Shown here: in pieces, positions 24,252 to 33,247 of the stretch
Layout: every line of letters begins with the position of its first letter
Numbering within the stretch: position 1 is the first letter of the stretch
Source: JAFGOG01 sp034429215
GTDB taxonomy: Bacteria; Chloroflexota; Anaerolineae; JAAYZQ01
Assembly: GCA_034429215.1 (NCBI GenBank)
Contig: DAOUGI010000041.1
Coordinates: 20,011-84,010 of the forward strand
DNA length: 64,000 nucleotides
Direction: 5' to 3'
Position numbers and translations under genes: made by a program
The notes under the pieces: generated by a model
Told to the model about the DNA's origin: nothing
The model's database searches: none
What the model saw: the letters and a program-made list of their open reading frames with translations, nothing else

Positions 24252-25317
24252 CGCTCCGATGCCGTTTGCGCTCACCCTGGGCACCATTTCATTCTTTTTG
24301 GCGGTGGTGTGGGGGCCGCCGCTGATCAGGATGCTGCGCAAGTGGCGGATTGGGAAAAGGATCCGGGTAGAGGAGCCGAGCTATCACCACGAGACCAAGG
24401 TGGGGACGCCGACGATGGGCGGGCTGATGATCCTGGTGCCGGTGATGGCGATCACGATCGTGCTAAACCTGGCCAATTTTCTGAGCGGGTTTGACGCAGG
24501 CAAGGCGATCCTGGCCTTTTTCAATTTCCAGGAAGGCAGCTCGCTTATTGGGAAAAGCATCCTGCTGCCGCTATTGGCACTGATCGCATTTGGGACACTG
24601 GGAGCAATTGACGACCTGTCGGAGACGCGGGGTTGGTTGGGCGGCGGCGGGCTGAAGGCGCGGACGATGTTCCCACTGCAGGTGCTGGCGGCACTGCCGA
24701 TCGCCATCGCGCTGTATCATCCCAGTTTTTTGGACCTACACGAAGTGGGGATTCCGACGGTGTCGGAGGTGGTAGACGTCGGAGCATGGTACATTCCGAT
24801 CGCGGTCTTGTTCATCGTGGGCTTTGCCAATGCGGTGAACACGACGGACGGACTCGACGGGCTGGCCGGGTCGATCGCGGCGATTGCGTTCGTGGGCTAT
24901 GGAATCATCGCCTATTTGCAGAAACAGAACCCGCTGCTGTCGTTCTGCTTTACGATGGTGGGGGCACTGTTCGCATTTCTGTGGTTCAATTGCCATCCGG
25001 CCCAGCTATTCATGGGGGGGACGGGATCATTGGCGATAGGGGCGACACTGGCGGTTGTGGCACTGATGTCGTTTCAGTGGCTGTTGCTGCCGATCATCGG
25101 TTTTATCTTTGTGGCAGAGCAGGGATCGGTGATCATCCAGGTGAGTTATTTCAAACTGACCAGGCGGCTGTACGGGGCCGGACGGCGTGTGTTCAAGATG
25201 ACGCCGTTTCACCTGCATTTTGAGGTAATGGGCTGGAGCGAGACACAGATCACGCAGCGCTTCTGGCTCATTGGAGTAATGGCAGCGATGTTGGGCATCG
25301 CGCTGGCGCTGTTGTAG
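24244..25317 (+). CDS. mraY: Phospho-N-acetylmuramoyl-pentapeptide-transferase
   Basis: 357-aa polytopic membrane enzyme forming lipid I. Conserved motifs: 'HHETKVGTPTMGGLMIL', 'DDLSE' (Mg site), 'NAVNTTDGLDGLA' and 'MTPFHLHFEVMGWSE'. The ATG at 24244 overlaps the murF stop by 8 nt. Confidence 0.95.
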   Translation: MTNAPMPFALTLGTISFFLAVVWGPPLIRMLRKWRIGKRIRVEEPSYHHETKVGTPTMGGLMILVPVMAITIVLNLANFLSGFDAGKAILAFFNFQEGSSLIGKSILLPLLALIAFGTLGAIDDLSETRGWLGGGGLKARTMFPLQVLAALPIAIALYHPSFLDLHEVGIPTVSEVVDVGAWYIPIAVLFIVGFANAVNTTDGLDGLAGSIAAIAFVGYGIIAYLQKQNPLLSFCFTMVGALFAFLWFNCHPAQLFMGGTGSLAIGATLAVVALMSFQWLLLPIIGFIFVAEQGSVIIQVSYFKLTRRLYGAGRRVFKMTPFHLHFEVMGWSETQITQRFWLIGVMAAMLGIALALL

Positions 25318-25344
25318 GATAGGTTGGTACAGGCAAGGCCGGCA

Positions 25345-26835
25345 ATGACTGTGGACAGAGGGCTCAATTTCGGCGGATGCCGAACACTCATCATCGGGCT
25401 GGGGCGCGAGGGAACAGCGCTGGCCCGCTTCCTGGTGGAACATGGCGCCCAAGTGACGGTGACCGACAGCAAGCCGGCCGAGCAGTTGACCGGCGCTTTG
25501 GCGGCGCTCGCTGGGCTGCCTGTGGCCCTGGCTTTGGGGGGACACCCGCCGGAGCTGCTCGATGCCGCTGACATTGTCTTTGTCAGCCCTGGAGTGCCGC
25601 TGGAGATCCCATTGCTGGCAGAGGCCCGGCGGCGCGGGACGCCGCTAAGCAGTGAAACGCGGCTTTTTACGCGGCTGTGCCCGGCGCCGGTGATAGGCAT
25701 CACGGGGTCGAGCGGCAAGACGACGACGACGGCGTTGGTGGGCAAGATATTGGAGGCAGGAGGCCGGCGGACGTGGGTGGGCGGAAATATTGGCCAGCCG
25801 TTGATCGGCCACGCAGACGAGATTGCGCCAGGCGACGCAGTGGTGATGGAGCTGTCGAGCTTCCAGCTCGAGTTCTTTGGCGCCTGGCCAGGAGCACGGA
25901 AGCAGAGAAGCATATTGCTCGATCCGAGGGGTTGGAGCCCGCAAATCGCCGCAATCACGAATATTACGCCCAACCACCTGGACCGACACCCGACAATGCA
26001 GGATTACATCGCCGCCAAGGCGCATATCCTGACGGAGCAAAAACCGAACGATGTGGCGGTGCTGAACCTGGACGATAGTGTGACCCGGCAGATGGGGGAA
26101 GAGATTCTTCGCTGCGCTCAGAATGACAGATGCTCCGCTCCTCAGGATGGCGGGGGGAGTAGCAAGCGGCGGGTGGTGTGGTTCAGCCTGGTTGACATTG
26201 TGGAAGAGGGAGCATTCCTGCGCGGCACAGAGCTGGTGCTGCGGATGGCAGAGTGTGAGGCAGTGGTGTGCCGGGCAGACGAGGTGAAACTGATTGGACG
26301 TCACAACCTGGCCAATCTACTGACGGCGTGTGCCCTGACCGGGGCGGTCGGGGCGCCGGTAGAGGCGATGCGGCGGGTGGCCACGACCTTTGCCGGGGTA
26401 GAGCATCGTCTGGAGCTGGTCCGGGAACGGGATGGGGTGCGCTGGTACAACGACAGCATCGCGACAAGCCCAGAGCGGGCGGCGGCGGAGCTACGGGCAT
26501 TTGATACGCCGATTGTGCTGCTGGCCGGAGGGCGGGACAAGCATCTGCCCTGGCAGGAATTTGCGGCCCTGGCGCGGCGTAAGGTCCGTCACCTGATCCT
26601 GTTTGGCGAAGCCGCCGGGCTAATCGCCCAGGCGATGCAAGCAGACAGCGAGGCAGAGCAGATATGCCAAGTCCACCAGGCCGGGACGCTGGAGGGTGCG
26701 GTGGAGATGGCGGCGCAGCTAGTCCGGCCGGGCGACGTGGTGCTGCTATCGCCCGGCGGCACGAGCTTTGATGCCTATCGCGACTTTGTGGCGCGGGGCG
26801 AGCACTTTAGAAAACTGGTCAAGGCATTGGAATAA
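25345..26835 (+). CDS. murD: UDP-N-acetylmuramoylalanine-D-glutamate ligase, with repeat-derived insert
   Basis: 496 aa, about 40 longer than usual. P-loop 'GITGSSGKTTTTALVG', 'ELSSFQLE', 'NHLDRHPTMQDY', and C-terminal 'NDSIATSPE' and 'GGRDKHLPW' are all present, so the enzyme should be active. Residues 253-272 are encoded by an in-frame copy of a dispersed intergenic repeat (26101-26160) that falls after the 'NLDDSVTRQMG' segment of the central domain. The ATG at 25345 is chosen over a TTG at 25324. Confidence 0.92.
   Translation: MTVDRGLNFGGCRTLIIGLGREGTALARFLVEHGAQVTVTDSKPAEQLTGALAALAGLPVALALGGHPPELLDAADIVFVSPGVPLEIPLLAEARRRGTPLSSETRLFTRLCPAPVIGITGSSGKTTTTALVGKILEAGGRRTWVGGNIGQPLIGHADEIAPGDAVVMELSSFQLEFFGAWPGARKQRSILLDPRGWSPQIAAITNITPNHLDRHPTMQDYIAAKAHILTEQKPNDVAVLNLDDSVTRQMGEEILRCAQNDRCSAPQDGGGSSKRRVVWFSLVDIVEEGAFLRGTELVLRMAECEAVVCRADEVKLIGRHNLANLLTACALTGAVGAPVEAMRRVATTFAGVEHRLELVRERDGVRWYNDSIATSPERAAAELRAFDTPIVLLAGGRDKHLPWQEFAALARRKVRHLILFGEAAGLIAQAMQADSEAEQICQVHQAGTLEGAVEMAAQLVRPGDVVLLSPGGTSFDAYRDFVARGEHFRKLVKALE
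26101..26160. repeat. Dispersed-type repeat inserted in murD
   Basis: The minus strand reads TGTCATTCTGAGCGCAGCG then AAGAATCTC, preceded by cctgaggagcggagcat. This type is common as an intergenic repeat in many bacterial genomes. Here it keeps the murD frame and contributes about 20 residues. Confidence 0.65.
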
Positions 26836-26838
26836 AAG

Positions 26839-27951
26839 ATGAAAGAAAAATCAACCTCCCAGTTGTCAGGCTCCATTGATTGGATCTTCTTGGCTGCGGT
26901 CGCAGCGCTGCTGGCGATAGGGCTGATGATGGTCTACAGCTCGACGTTTGATATGGGCTATCGGCTGTACGGAGATCCGGCCTTTTTCTTCAAACGGCAG
27001 CTCACCTGGCTGGCCATCGGGGTGATGGCTTGTATCGTTGTGACCCGGATGCGCTATCAGCATTGGATGAAGCTGTCGCTGGTGATCATGATTGCATCGT
27101 TGGCGCTGTTGGTGGTGCTGGTCATCTTGGGCCAGGGCCGGCACTTGCTCGGAAATTCGATCTCGCCGGCAGAGCTGGCCAAGCTGGCGATTGTGATCTA
27201 TATCAGCCACTGGTTGGTGTCCAAGGAGGAGCTGCTGGGCCGGCTGCCCTACGGCTTGCTGCCGTTCACGATCATCGTCGGCTTGGTGGCCGGGCTGGTA
27301 ATGGCTCAGCCGGACCTCTCAGAAGCGCTTGTGATCGTGCTGATGTCGGTGGCGATGTTTTTTCTGGCGGGCGCCGACCTGCTGCAATTCGTGATAGGTA
27401 TCATCGGCGGCAGCGCGGCCTTTGCCTTTGTGATCACGCGCTTGCCTGTGGCCATGGAGCGCCTCCAGCCTTATCTGCTGGACTGGCAGAACCCTCTGGG
27501 AAGCACTAACGACCAGCTCAAGCAAGGGTTGATCGCGCTGGGGAGCGGTGGGGTCCTGGGCTTGGGCCCAGGCAGCGGACGGATGAAGTATCAATGGCTT
27601 CCGGCAGCGCACACCGACAGCATCTTTGCCGTGGTTGGCGAAGAGCTGGGCCTGGTGGGCTGTGTCGCCGTCATCGCACTATTTGCCTTGTTTGCCTACC
27701 GTGGGTTTCGCATCGCGGAAAAGGCTCCCGATGGGTTTGGCCGGCTGCTGGCCTGCGGCATCACCTGTTGGATTGTATTTCAGGCGATGATCAACATTGC
27801 CGTTGTGACGGGAACGATGCCTTTTACCGGCATTGTCCTGCCTTTCATCAGTGTAGGCGGTTCTTCCTTGGTGACGTGCCTGGTGGGTGTGGGAATCATG
27901 CTCAGCATCTCACGCTCTTCTGCCAAGCCTGTGCTCGAGAAGGCAGTGTGA
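26839..27951 (+). CDS. ftsW: FtsW/SEDS lipid II polymerase
   Basis: 370 aa with about ten membrane helices. SEDS signatures: 'MMVYSSTFDMGYR', 'AELAKLAIVIYISHW', 'AQPDLSEALVIVLMS' (the usual G-T/S pair of 'QPDLGTA' is varied), 'GSGRMKYQWLPAAHTDSIFA' and 'PFISVGGSSL'. Works with the FtsI encoded upstream to polymerise septal glycan. Confidence 0.93.
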   Translation: MKEKSTSQLSGSIDWIFLAAVAALLAIGLMMVYSSTFDMGYRLYGDPAFFFKRQLTWLAIGVMACIVVTRMRYQHWMKLSLVIMIASLALLVVLVILGQGRHLLGNSISPAELAKLAIVIYISHWLVSKEELLGRLPYGLLPFTIIVGLVAGLVMAQPDLSEALVIVLMSVAMFFLAGADLLQFVIGIIGGSAAFAFVITRLPVAMERLQPYLLDWQNPLGSTNDQLKQGLIALGSGGVLGLGPGSGRMKYQWLPAAHTDSIFAVVGEELGLVGCVAVIALFALFAYRGFRIAEKAPDGFGRLLACGITCWIVFQAMINIAVVTGTMPFTGIVLPFISVGGSSLVTCLVGVGIMLSISRSSAKPVLEKAV

Positions 27952-27976
27952 GGTTGAGCCGGTTTTCAAGCGTGGG

Positions 27977-29134
27977 ATGGATCCGATGAAGCTCGTGGCG
28001 TCAGGGGGTGGAACGGGAGGGCACGTTTACCCTGCCCTGGCAGTGATTGAAACGATGTCGGGGCGAGAACAAGCCAAGACCGACAGTGCGGTCGACGTGC
28101 TGTGGGTCGGCAGCACAGGTGGGATCGAAGAGGGTTTGATCGCCCAGGCCGGCCTCCCGTTCGTGGGGTTGGCAGCCGGCGGCCTGCGGGGCATGGGCCT
28201 GCTGGTTAAAATCCGCAACACCGGTCGACTGGCCAAGGGCTTTTGGCAAGCGCGGGGCGTCCTGGCCCGTTTCAAGCCCAACGTCGTGATGAGCACCGGC
28301 GGCTATGCATCGGTGGCCGTAACTCTGGCAGCGTGGCTAAAGCGGATACCGGTGTTGATCTACCTGCCAGACATCGTGCCCGGCCAGGCCATTCAGACAA
28401 TGAGCCGGTTTGCAGCGCGGGTGGCCGTGACCAGCGAGGAATCGTGCCACTATTTTGACCCCAAAAAGGTGGTGGTCACCGGTTACCCGGTCCGATCCGA
28501 GATCCTGACTTTGAGCCGGTCCAAGGCCCGGCAGGCGTTGGGTCTGGACCCAACGGCAAAGGTTCTGCTGGTTTTTGGCGGCAGCAAGGGGGCCAGGAGC
28601 ATCAACCAGGCGCTGATGGCAGGCCTGGAATCCCTACTGCCGATCTGCCAGGTCGTGCACATCAGCGGCCAACTGGACACGGACTGGGTGACCGAAGCAG
28701 CACGCAATCTGCCAGAAACTATGCGGGAGCGCTATCATCATTATGACTATTTGCATGACATGCCCCTGGCCCTGGTGGCCGCCGATCTGGCCGTGGCCAG
28801 GGCCGGTGCTGCCACTTTGGGTGAGTTCCCGGCTGCCGGGCTTCCGGCCGTGTTGGTGCCATACCCCTACTCCGGGCAACACCAAAATCCCAACGCGGAC
28901 CATATGGCCAGGAACGGTGCAGCACGGGTTTTGCTCGACGCCGAACTGGGCGAAAAGCTAGTGCCTACCTTGTTGGAGCTGCTCGACGACGCACCTTCGT
29001 GGCAAGCGCTTGGCGCCATGAGCGCATCTGCCAGGTCTCTGGCTCGGCCAGATGCTGCCGAGGCTATCGCCGAGCAGCTGCGATCCCTTGCCAGAAGCGC
29101 AGGGGATCGCGGGGCGATGGAGGTCGGATCATGA
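27977..29134 (+). CDS. murG: UDP-GlcNAc:undecaprenyl-PP-MurNAc-pentapeptide transferase
   Basis: 385 aa; makes lipid II from lipid I. The N-terminal 'SGGGTGGHVYPALAV' loop, 'GGYASVAVTLAAWL', 'FGGSKGARSINQAL' and 'ARAGAATLGEFPAAGLPAVLVPYP' match MurG. Either the ATG at 27977 or the one at 27986 is the start; neither has a clear ribosome-binding site. The stop overlaps the next ATG (ATGA). Confidence 0.94.
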   Translation: MDPMKLVASGGGTGGHVYPALAVIETMSGREQAKTDSAVDVLWVGSTGGIEEGLIAQAGLPFVGLAAGGLRGMGLLVKIRNTGRLAKGFWQARGVLARFKPNVVMSTGGYASVAVTLAAWLKRIPVLIYLPDIVPGQAIQTMSRFAARVAVTSEESCHYFDPKKVVVTGYPVRSEILTLSRSKARQALGLDPTAKVLLVFGGSKGARSINQALMAGLESLLPICQVVHISGQLDTDWVTEAARNLPETMRERYHHYDYLHDMPLALVAADLAVARAGAATLGEFPAAGLPAVLVPYPYSGQHQNPNADHMARNGAARVLLDAELGEKLVPTLLELLDDAPSWQALGAMSASARSLARPDAAEAIAEQLRSLARSAGDRGAMEVGS

Positions 29135-29667
29135 TCGCAGTAGAATATTTCTGGTTCGCCCTGATCTTTATGCTCGGCATTATCGGGGCCGTGCGGGGGT
29201 TGGGGAAGGAACTGGGGGTCACGACGATCCTGGCGCTCAGCCTGTTTGTCCTCAAGTTTGTCTGGAACCAGTTCCTGCCGACGATCACCACGCTTGCACA
29301 GGGCGCCCCCCTTGGCCTGTCACTTGAGATGGTCAAGGCCATTGTCTTTTCCGTCGCCATCCTTTTTGTTGCTATCATCTCTTATGAAGGGTTCGTCCTA
29401 AAATTCCCGTTCACGGATTTGAAGGGACCAGGGAAGGGGTTTTTTGGCTTTCTAGGCGGGTTGCTGAACGGCTACATGGTGGTCGGGACGATCTGGGACG
29501 TGGTTGCCCACGCCGGCTATTTTGCGCCCAAGGTGTCGGCCGTCAACACCCAGACCCTTACTTCGCTACACCAGACCCTTGTCCAGCTTTTGCCGGTCAC
29601 GTTCATCAACCAGTATATCCTGCTGGCGATCGGCATGGTCTTGCTCCTGGCGATCGTGCTCAAATAG
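29131..29667 (+). CDS. CvpA-like membrane protein
   Basis: 178 aa with four hydrophobic helices (about residues 3-22, 28-45, 68-86 and 150-172) and the 'GAVRGLGKELGV' opening that recalls the CvpA family. It overlaps murG by 4 nt and precedes murC by 8 nt, so it is a true member of the wall operon. Its function here is unknown; the family call is tentative. Confidence 0.55.
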   Translation: MIAVEYFWFALIFMLGIIGAVRGLGKELGVTTILALSLFVLKFVWNQFLPTITTLAQGAPLGLSLEMVKAIVFSVAILFVAIISYEGFVLKFPFTDLKGPGKGFFGFLGGLLNGYMVVGTIWDVVAHAGYFAPKVSAVNTQTLTSLHQTLVQLLPVTFINQYILLAIGMVLLLAIVLK

Positions 29668-29675
29668 GTCCAGAC

Positions 29676-31079
29676 ATGGCGATCAAACTGCTTCGACCTG
29701 GGATGCGGGTACACCTGATTGGCATTGGCGGCATCGGGCTGTCGGCGATTGCGCGGGTGCTGCACGGGTGGGGTTACCAGGTATCAGGCTCAGACCGGCA
29801 GCCATCGGCGCTGACGGCGATGCTGGCAGCGGAAGGGATGACGATCTATGCCGGGCACCGGGCAGATCAGGTGGCAGGCGCCGAGGTAGTGGTCATGTCG
29901 TCGGCTGTAGCGGAGGATAATCCGGAGGTGGTGGAAGCGCGGCGGCGCGGGGTGCCGGTGGTGAAGCGCGACCAGTTCCTGGCCGACCTAACGGCCGGCA
30001 AGATGACGATCGCGGTGGCCGGGACACACGGCAAGACAACGACCAGCGCCATGATCGCCTGGATCCTGGTGCAGGCCGGGCTCGATCCAACGTTTATCAC
30101 CGGCGGTGTGCTAAATAACTTGGGAACAAACGCACGTGCCGGCCACGGGCTTTTTGTGATCGAAGCCGACGAGTACGACCGGGCTTTCCTGGGGCTGTGG
30201 CCACAGGTGGCAGTGATCACGACGATCGAGCACGATCACCCAGACTGCTATCCGACGATCGATGAGATGAGGGACGCTTTTGCCAGGTTCGCGGCGCGGG
30301 TCGGGACCGACGGGCTGCTGATCGTGGGCGGGGAGAACAGAGAGGCCCGAGGGCTGGGGGAAACGTGGCTCAGGATAGGCGGCCGGTCGGTGACATTTGG
30401 CCTGGGCCCGGGTTGGGACTGGCGGGCAGAGCCGGTTCAGGTGGGGGTGAGCACCAGCTTTGAGGTGTGGAATGCCGACCGGCAGCTTGGAAGGTGCGCG
30501 CTAGGGCTGCCCGGGCGGCACAATGTGCTGAACGCACTGTCGGCGCTGGCTGCCGTCGACGAGATTGGGGTTCCGTTTGAGACAGCAACGGAGGCGTTGT
30601 CCGAATTTCGGGGCACGGCACGCCGCTTTGAGCTGAAAGGGCAAGCCGGCGGGGTGACGGTGGTGGACGACTATGCCCACCACCCTACTGAGATTCAAGC
30701 CACGCTGGGAGCAGCAAGGGCCAGGTATCCCGGACAGGCCATCTGGGCCGTATTCCAGCCCCACACCTACAGCCGTACAGCGGCGCTGCTCAAAGAGTTT
30801 GGGACCGCCTTTGGCGATGCGGATCACGTGATGGTGACCGACATCTATGCCGCCAGGGAGTCGGACACGTTGGGCATGTCAGGGATCAACGTGGCGGAGC
30901 AGATCAAGCACAGTGGGCATCCGGATGTTGAGTATGTCGGCGCGCTGGACAAGGCGGCCGCTGCGGTGCTGGAGCAGGCCCGGCCCGGCGATGTTGTGCT
31001 GACGCTGGGAGCCGGTGATGGCTACCTGATCGGCGAGTGGGTGCTGGAGCGCCTGCGGGACCAGGGAGGTGGGGGATGA
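29676..31079 (+). CDS. murC: UDP-N-acetylmuramate-L-alanine ligase
   Basis: 467 aa. N-terminal 'HLIGIGGIGLSAIARVL', P-loop 'AVAGTHGKTTTSAMIAW', 'EADEYDRAFL', 'EHDHPDCY' and 'DDYAHHPTEI' are diagnostic of MurC. Its stop overlaps the murB start (ATGA). Confidence 0.96.
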   Translation: MAIKLLRPGMRVHLIGIGGIGLSAIARVLHGWGYQVSGSDRQPSALTAMLAAEGMTIYAGHRADQVAGAEVVVMSSAVAEDNPEVVEARRRGVPVVKRDQFLADLTAGKMTIAVAGTHGKTTTSAMIAWILVQAGLDPTFITGGVLNNLGTNARAGHGLFVIEADEYDRAFLGLWPQVAVITTIEHDHPDCYPTIDEMRDAFARFAARVGTDGLLIVGGENREARGLGETWLRIGGRSVTFGLGPGWDWRAEPVQVGVSTSFEVWNADRQLGRCALGLPGRHNVLNALSALAAVDEIGVPFETATEALSEFRGTARRFELKGQAGGVTVVDDYAHHPTEIQATLGAARARYPGQAIWAVFQPHTYSRTAALLKEFGTAFGDADHVMVTDIYAARESDTLGMSGINVAEQIKHSGHPDVEYVGALDKAAAAVLEQARPGDVVLTLGAGDGYLIGEWVLERLRDQGGGG

Positions 31080-32026
31080 CCGTGCACGTTGACCCACCTT
31101 CGCGGCAGGCTGTGGATCGCCTGACCGACCGCCTGAGGGAAAAGTTGGGCCCGGCTGCGGTGCGCACCGCCGAGCCGATGGCCCGCCATGCTACGCTGCG
31201 CGTTGGCGGGCCGGCCGACCTGCTGGCGATCGCGCTGAGCAGCGAGGCGCTCCGCCAGGCAGTTGAGCTGGCCTGGGCGCATGGCGTCCCCTGCCAGGTG
31301 CTTGGCAGCGGCTCGAACATACTGGTTGCGGACGCCGGCTTGCGCGGGCTGGTGGTATTGAACCGGGCCAGGACGATGCGGGTGACAAGGACCAAGGCCT
31401 GGGCTGAAAGTGGGGCCAGTTTGACGGCGCTGGCACGGCGGTGTGTGACCCGCGGATTGGCAGGCCTCGAATGGGCGAGCGGCATCCCTGGCACAGTGGG
31501 CGGTGCGGTGTTTGGCAATGCCGGCGCGTGGGGCGGCGATGTGGCTTCGACGCTGACGCAGGCGACGATTTTGGAACCGGATGGCTGCGCGACGGTCTGG
31601 ACGGCAGAACGATTCGAGTATGGCTATCGGACAAGCATCCTCAAGCGGTCGCAGATGCGGACGGCCGTCGTGCTGGAAGCCGAGTTTGCGGTACACCAGG
31701 GTGACAGGGAAACATTGCAGGCACGGGTGGACGAGATATCGATCCGGCGCAAAGCAAGCCAGCCACGCGGGCCATCGTGTGGGTCCATCTTCAGGAATCC
31801 GCCCGGCGACTATGCCGGCCGGTTGATCGAGGCAGCCGGATTAAAGGACCGGGAAAGCGGAGGGGCACAGATTTCGCCCAGACATGCCAACTTTATCGTC
31901 AATTCAGGGGGGGCGACTGCTGCCGATGTGAAGGCGCTCATTGACCTGGCTCGCCACACAGTACAGGCACAATTTGGGGTGGCGCTCGAGCTGGAGGTTG
32001 AGCTGCTTGGCGAGTGGGTAGATTAA
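31076..32026 (+). CDS. murB: UDP-N-acetylenolpyruvoylglucosamine reductase
   Basis: 316-aa FAD enzyme. 'HATLRVGGPADLLAIA', 'LGSGSNILVADAGLRG' (FAD site), 'GLEWASGIPGTVGGAVFGNAGA', 'GYRTS' and 'PSCGSIFRNPPGDYAGRLIE' (catalytic Ser) are present. GGGAGG precedes the ATG at 31076. Confidence 0.95.
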   Translation: MTVHVDPPSRQAVDRLTDRLREKLGPAAVRTAEPMARHATLRVGGPADLLAIALSSEALRQAVELAWAHGVPCQVLGSGSNILVADAGLRGLVVLNRARTMRVTRTKAWAESGASLTALARRCVTRGLAGLEWASGIPGTVGGAVFGNAGAWGGDVASTLTQATILEPDGCATVWTAERFEYGYRTSILKRSQMRTAVVLEAEFAVHQGDRETLQARVDEISIRRKASQPRGPSCGSIFRNPPGDYAGRLIEAAGLKDRESGGAQISPRHANFIVNSGGATAADVKALIDLARHTVQAQFGVALELEVELLGEWVD

Positions 32027-32052
32027 AAACCCTAGCAATAGTGTTTTGAAAC

Positions 32053-32081
32053 TTGCAAAATACTAGATATTGTGGTAGAAT
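32053..32081 (+). promoter_or_regulatory. Internal promoter of ddl, predicted leaderless
   Basis: -35 TTGCAA (32053-32058), 17-bp spacer, -10 TAGAAT (32076-32081). Only five bases separate the -10 box from the ATG at 32087, so transcription would start at or next to the A of ATG. Confidence 0.65.
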
Positions 32082-32086
32082 GTCTC

Positions 32087-33223
32087 ATGGGTGAAAAACT
32101 GCGGGTTGGCCTTATCTTTGGCGGACGTTCAGCGGAGCACGAAGTATCGCTGCTATCCGCTCAGGGTGTTATGGAGGCCATTGACAAGGGAAAATATACC
32201 GTCGTGCCCATCGGCATCACGAAAGAGGGCCACTGGCTGGCGTCGGGCGATCCATGGCAGGCGCTCAGCTCGGGGATAACAGCCAACAGCACCCCCGCCG
32301 CCCTACTGGCCGAGCCTACACGACGCGGATTGATGTGCCTGGAAGAGGGGAAAGAGGAAAATCGCCTAACGGCCGTCCGCCTCAGCCAGCTTGACGTCCT
32401 TTTTCCCATTTTGCACGGTCCGTACGGCGAGGATGGCACTGTCCAGGGTTTACTGGAGTTGGCCGGCATCCCTTATGTGGGGGCCGGCGTCGCCGCCTCG
32501 GCGGTGGGCATGGACAAGGCACTTTACAAAGATATCATGCGCGCCCACGGCTTGCCGATGGTCCCCTACGTAGTCATCAAACGCCAGGCGTGGGATCAGG
32601 AGCCGGAAGCGGTGTTGGACCGGATCGAGACCGAGATCGGCTATGCTTCTTTCGTCAAGCCGGCCAACCTCGGCTCGAGTGTCGGCATTTCCAAAGCACA
32701 CAACCGGCCAGAGCTGCGGGCAGCGCTCGACGAGGCCGCTCGCTACGACCGCAAGCTGGTAATCGAGATGGCTGTGGACGCCAGGGAGATAGAGGTAAGC
32801 GTATTGGGCAACGACCGGCCGGCCGCCAGCGTGCCCGGCGAGATCGTGCCCTGCAACGAGTTCTACGACTATGCGGCCAAGTACATCGAGCAGGGCTCGC
32901 AGGTGTTGATCCCTGCGCCAATCCCACCAGAAACGGCAGAGCGGGCGCAGAAGCTGGCGATCCAGGCATTTCTGGCCATCGATTGCGCCGGCATGGCCCG
33001 CGTGGACTTTTTGTTGGATCGCCTTACCGGCAAGTTGTACCTTAACGAGATGAATACCATACCGGGTTTCACTCCGATCTCTGCTTACTCTCGCATGTGG
33101 GAAGCAAGCGGGGTGCCCTATACCGAGCTGATCAGCCGGCTGATCGACCTGGCCCTTGAGCGGCACGCCGACAAGAGCCGCTCGATCACCTCGTACCAGC
33201 CGGCCGGCAAAGCATTGCCCTGA
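32087..33223 (+). CDS. ddl: D-alanine-D-alanine ligase
   Basis: 378 aa ATP-grasp enzyme. 'LIFGGRSAEHEVSLLSA', 'LHGPYGEDGTVQGLLELAGIPYVG', 'VKPANLGSSVGISKAHN' and 'YLNEMNTIPGFTPISAYSRMW' are diagnostic. The ATG at 32087 fits the family's N-terminus; no ribosome-binding site precedes it, consistent with a leaderless message. Confidence 0.96.
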   Translation: MGEKLRVGLIFGGRSAEHEVSLLSAQGVMEAIDKGKYTVVPIGITKEGHWLASGDPWQALSSGITANSTPAALLAEPTRRGLMCLEEGKEENRLTAVRLSQLDVLFPILHGPYGEDGTVQGLLELAGIPYVGAGVAASAVGMDKALYKDIMRAHGLPMVPYVVIKRQAWDQEPEAVLDRIETEIGYASFVKPANLGSSVGISKAHNRPELRAALDEAARYDRKLVIEMAVDAREIEVSVLGNDRPAASVPGEIVPCNEFYDYAAKYIEQGSQVLIPAPIPPETAERAQKLAIQAFLAIDCAGMARVDFLLDRLTGKLYLNEMNTIPGFTPISAYSRMWEASGVPYTELISRLIDLALERHADKSRSITSYQPAGKALP

Positions 33224-33247
33224 CGCGAGTAGGGGAGAGTAACAGAC

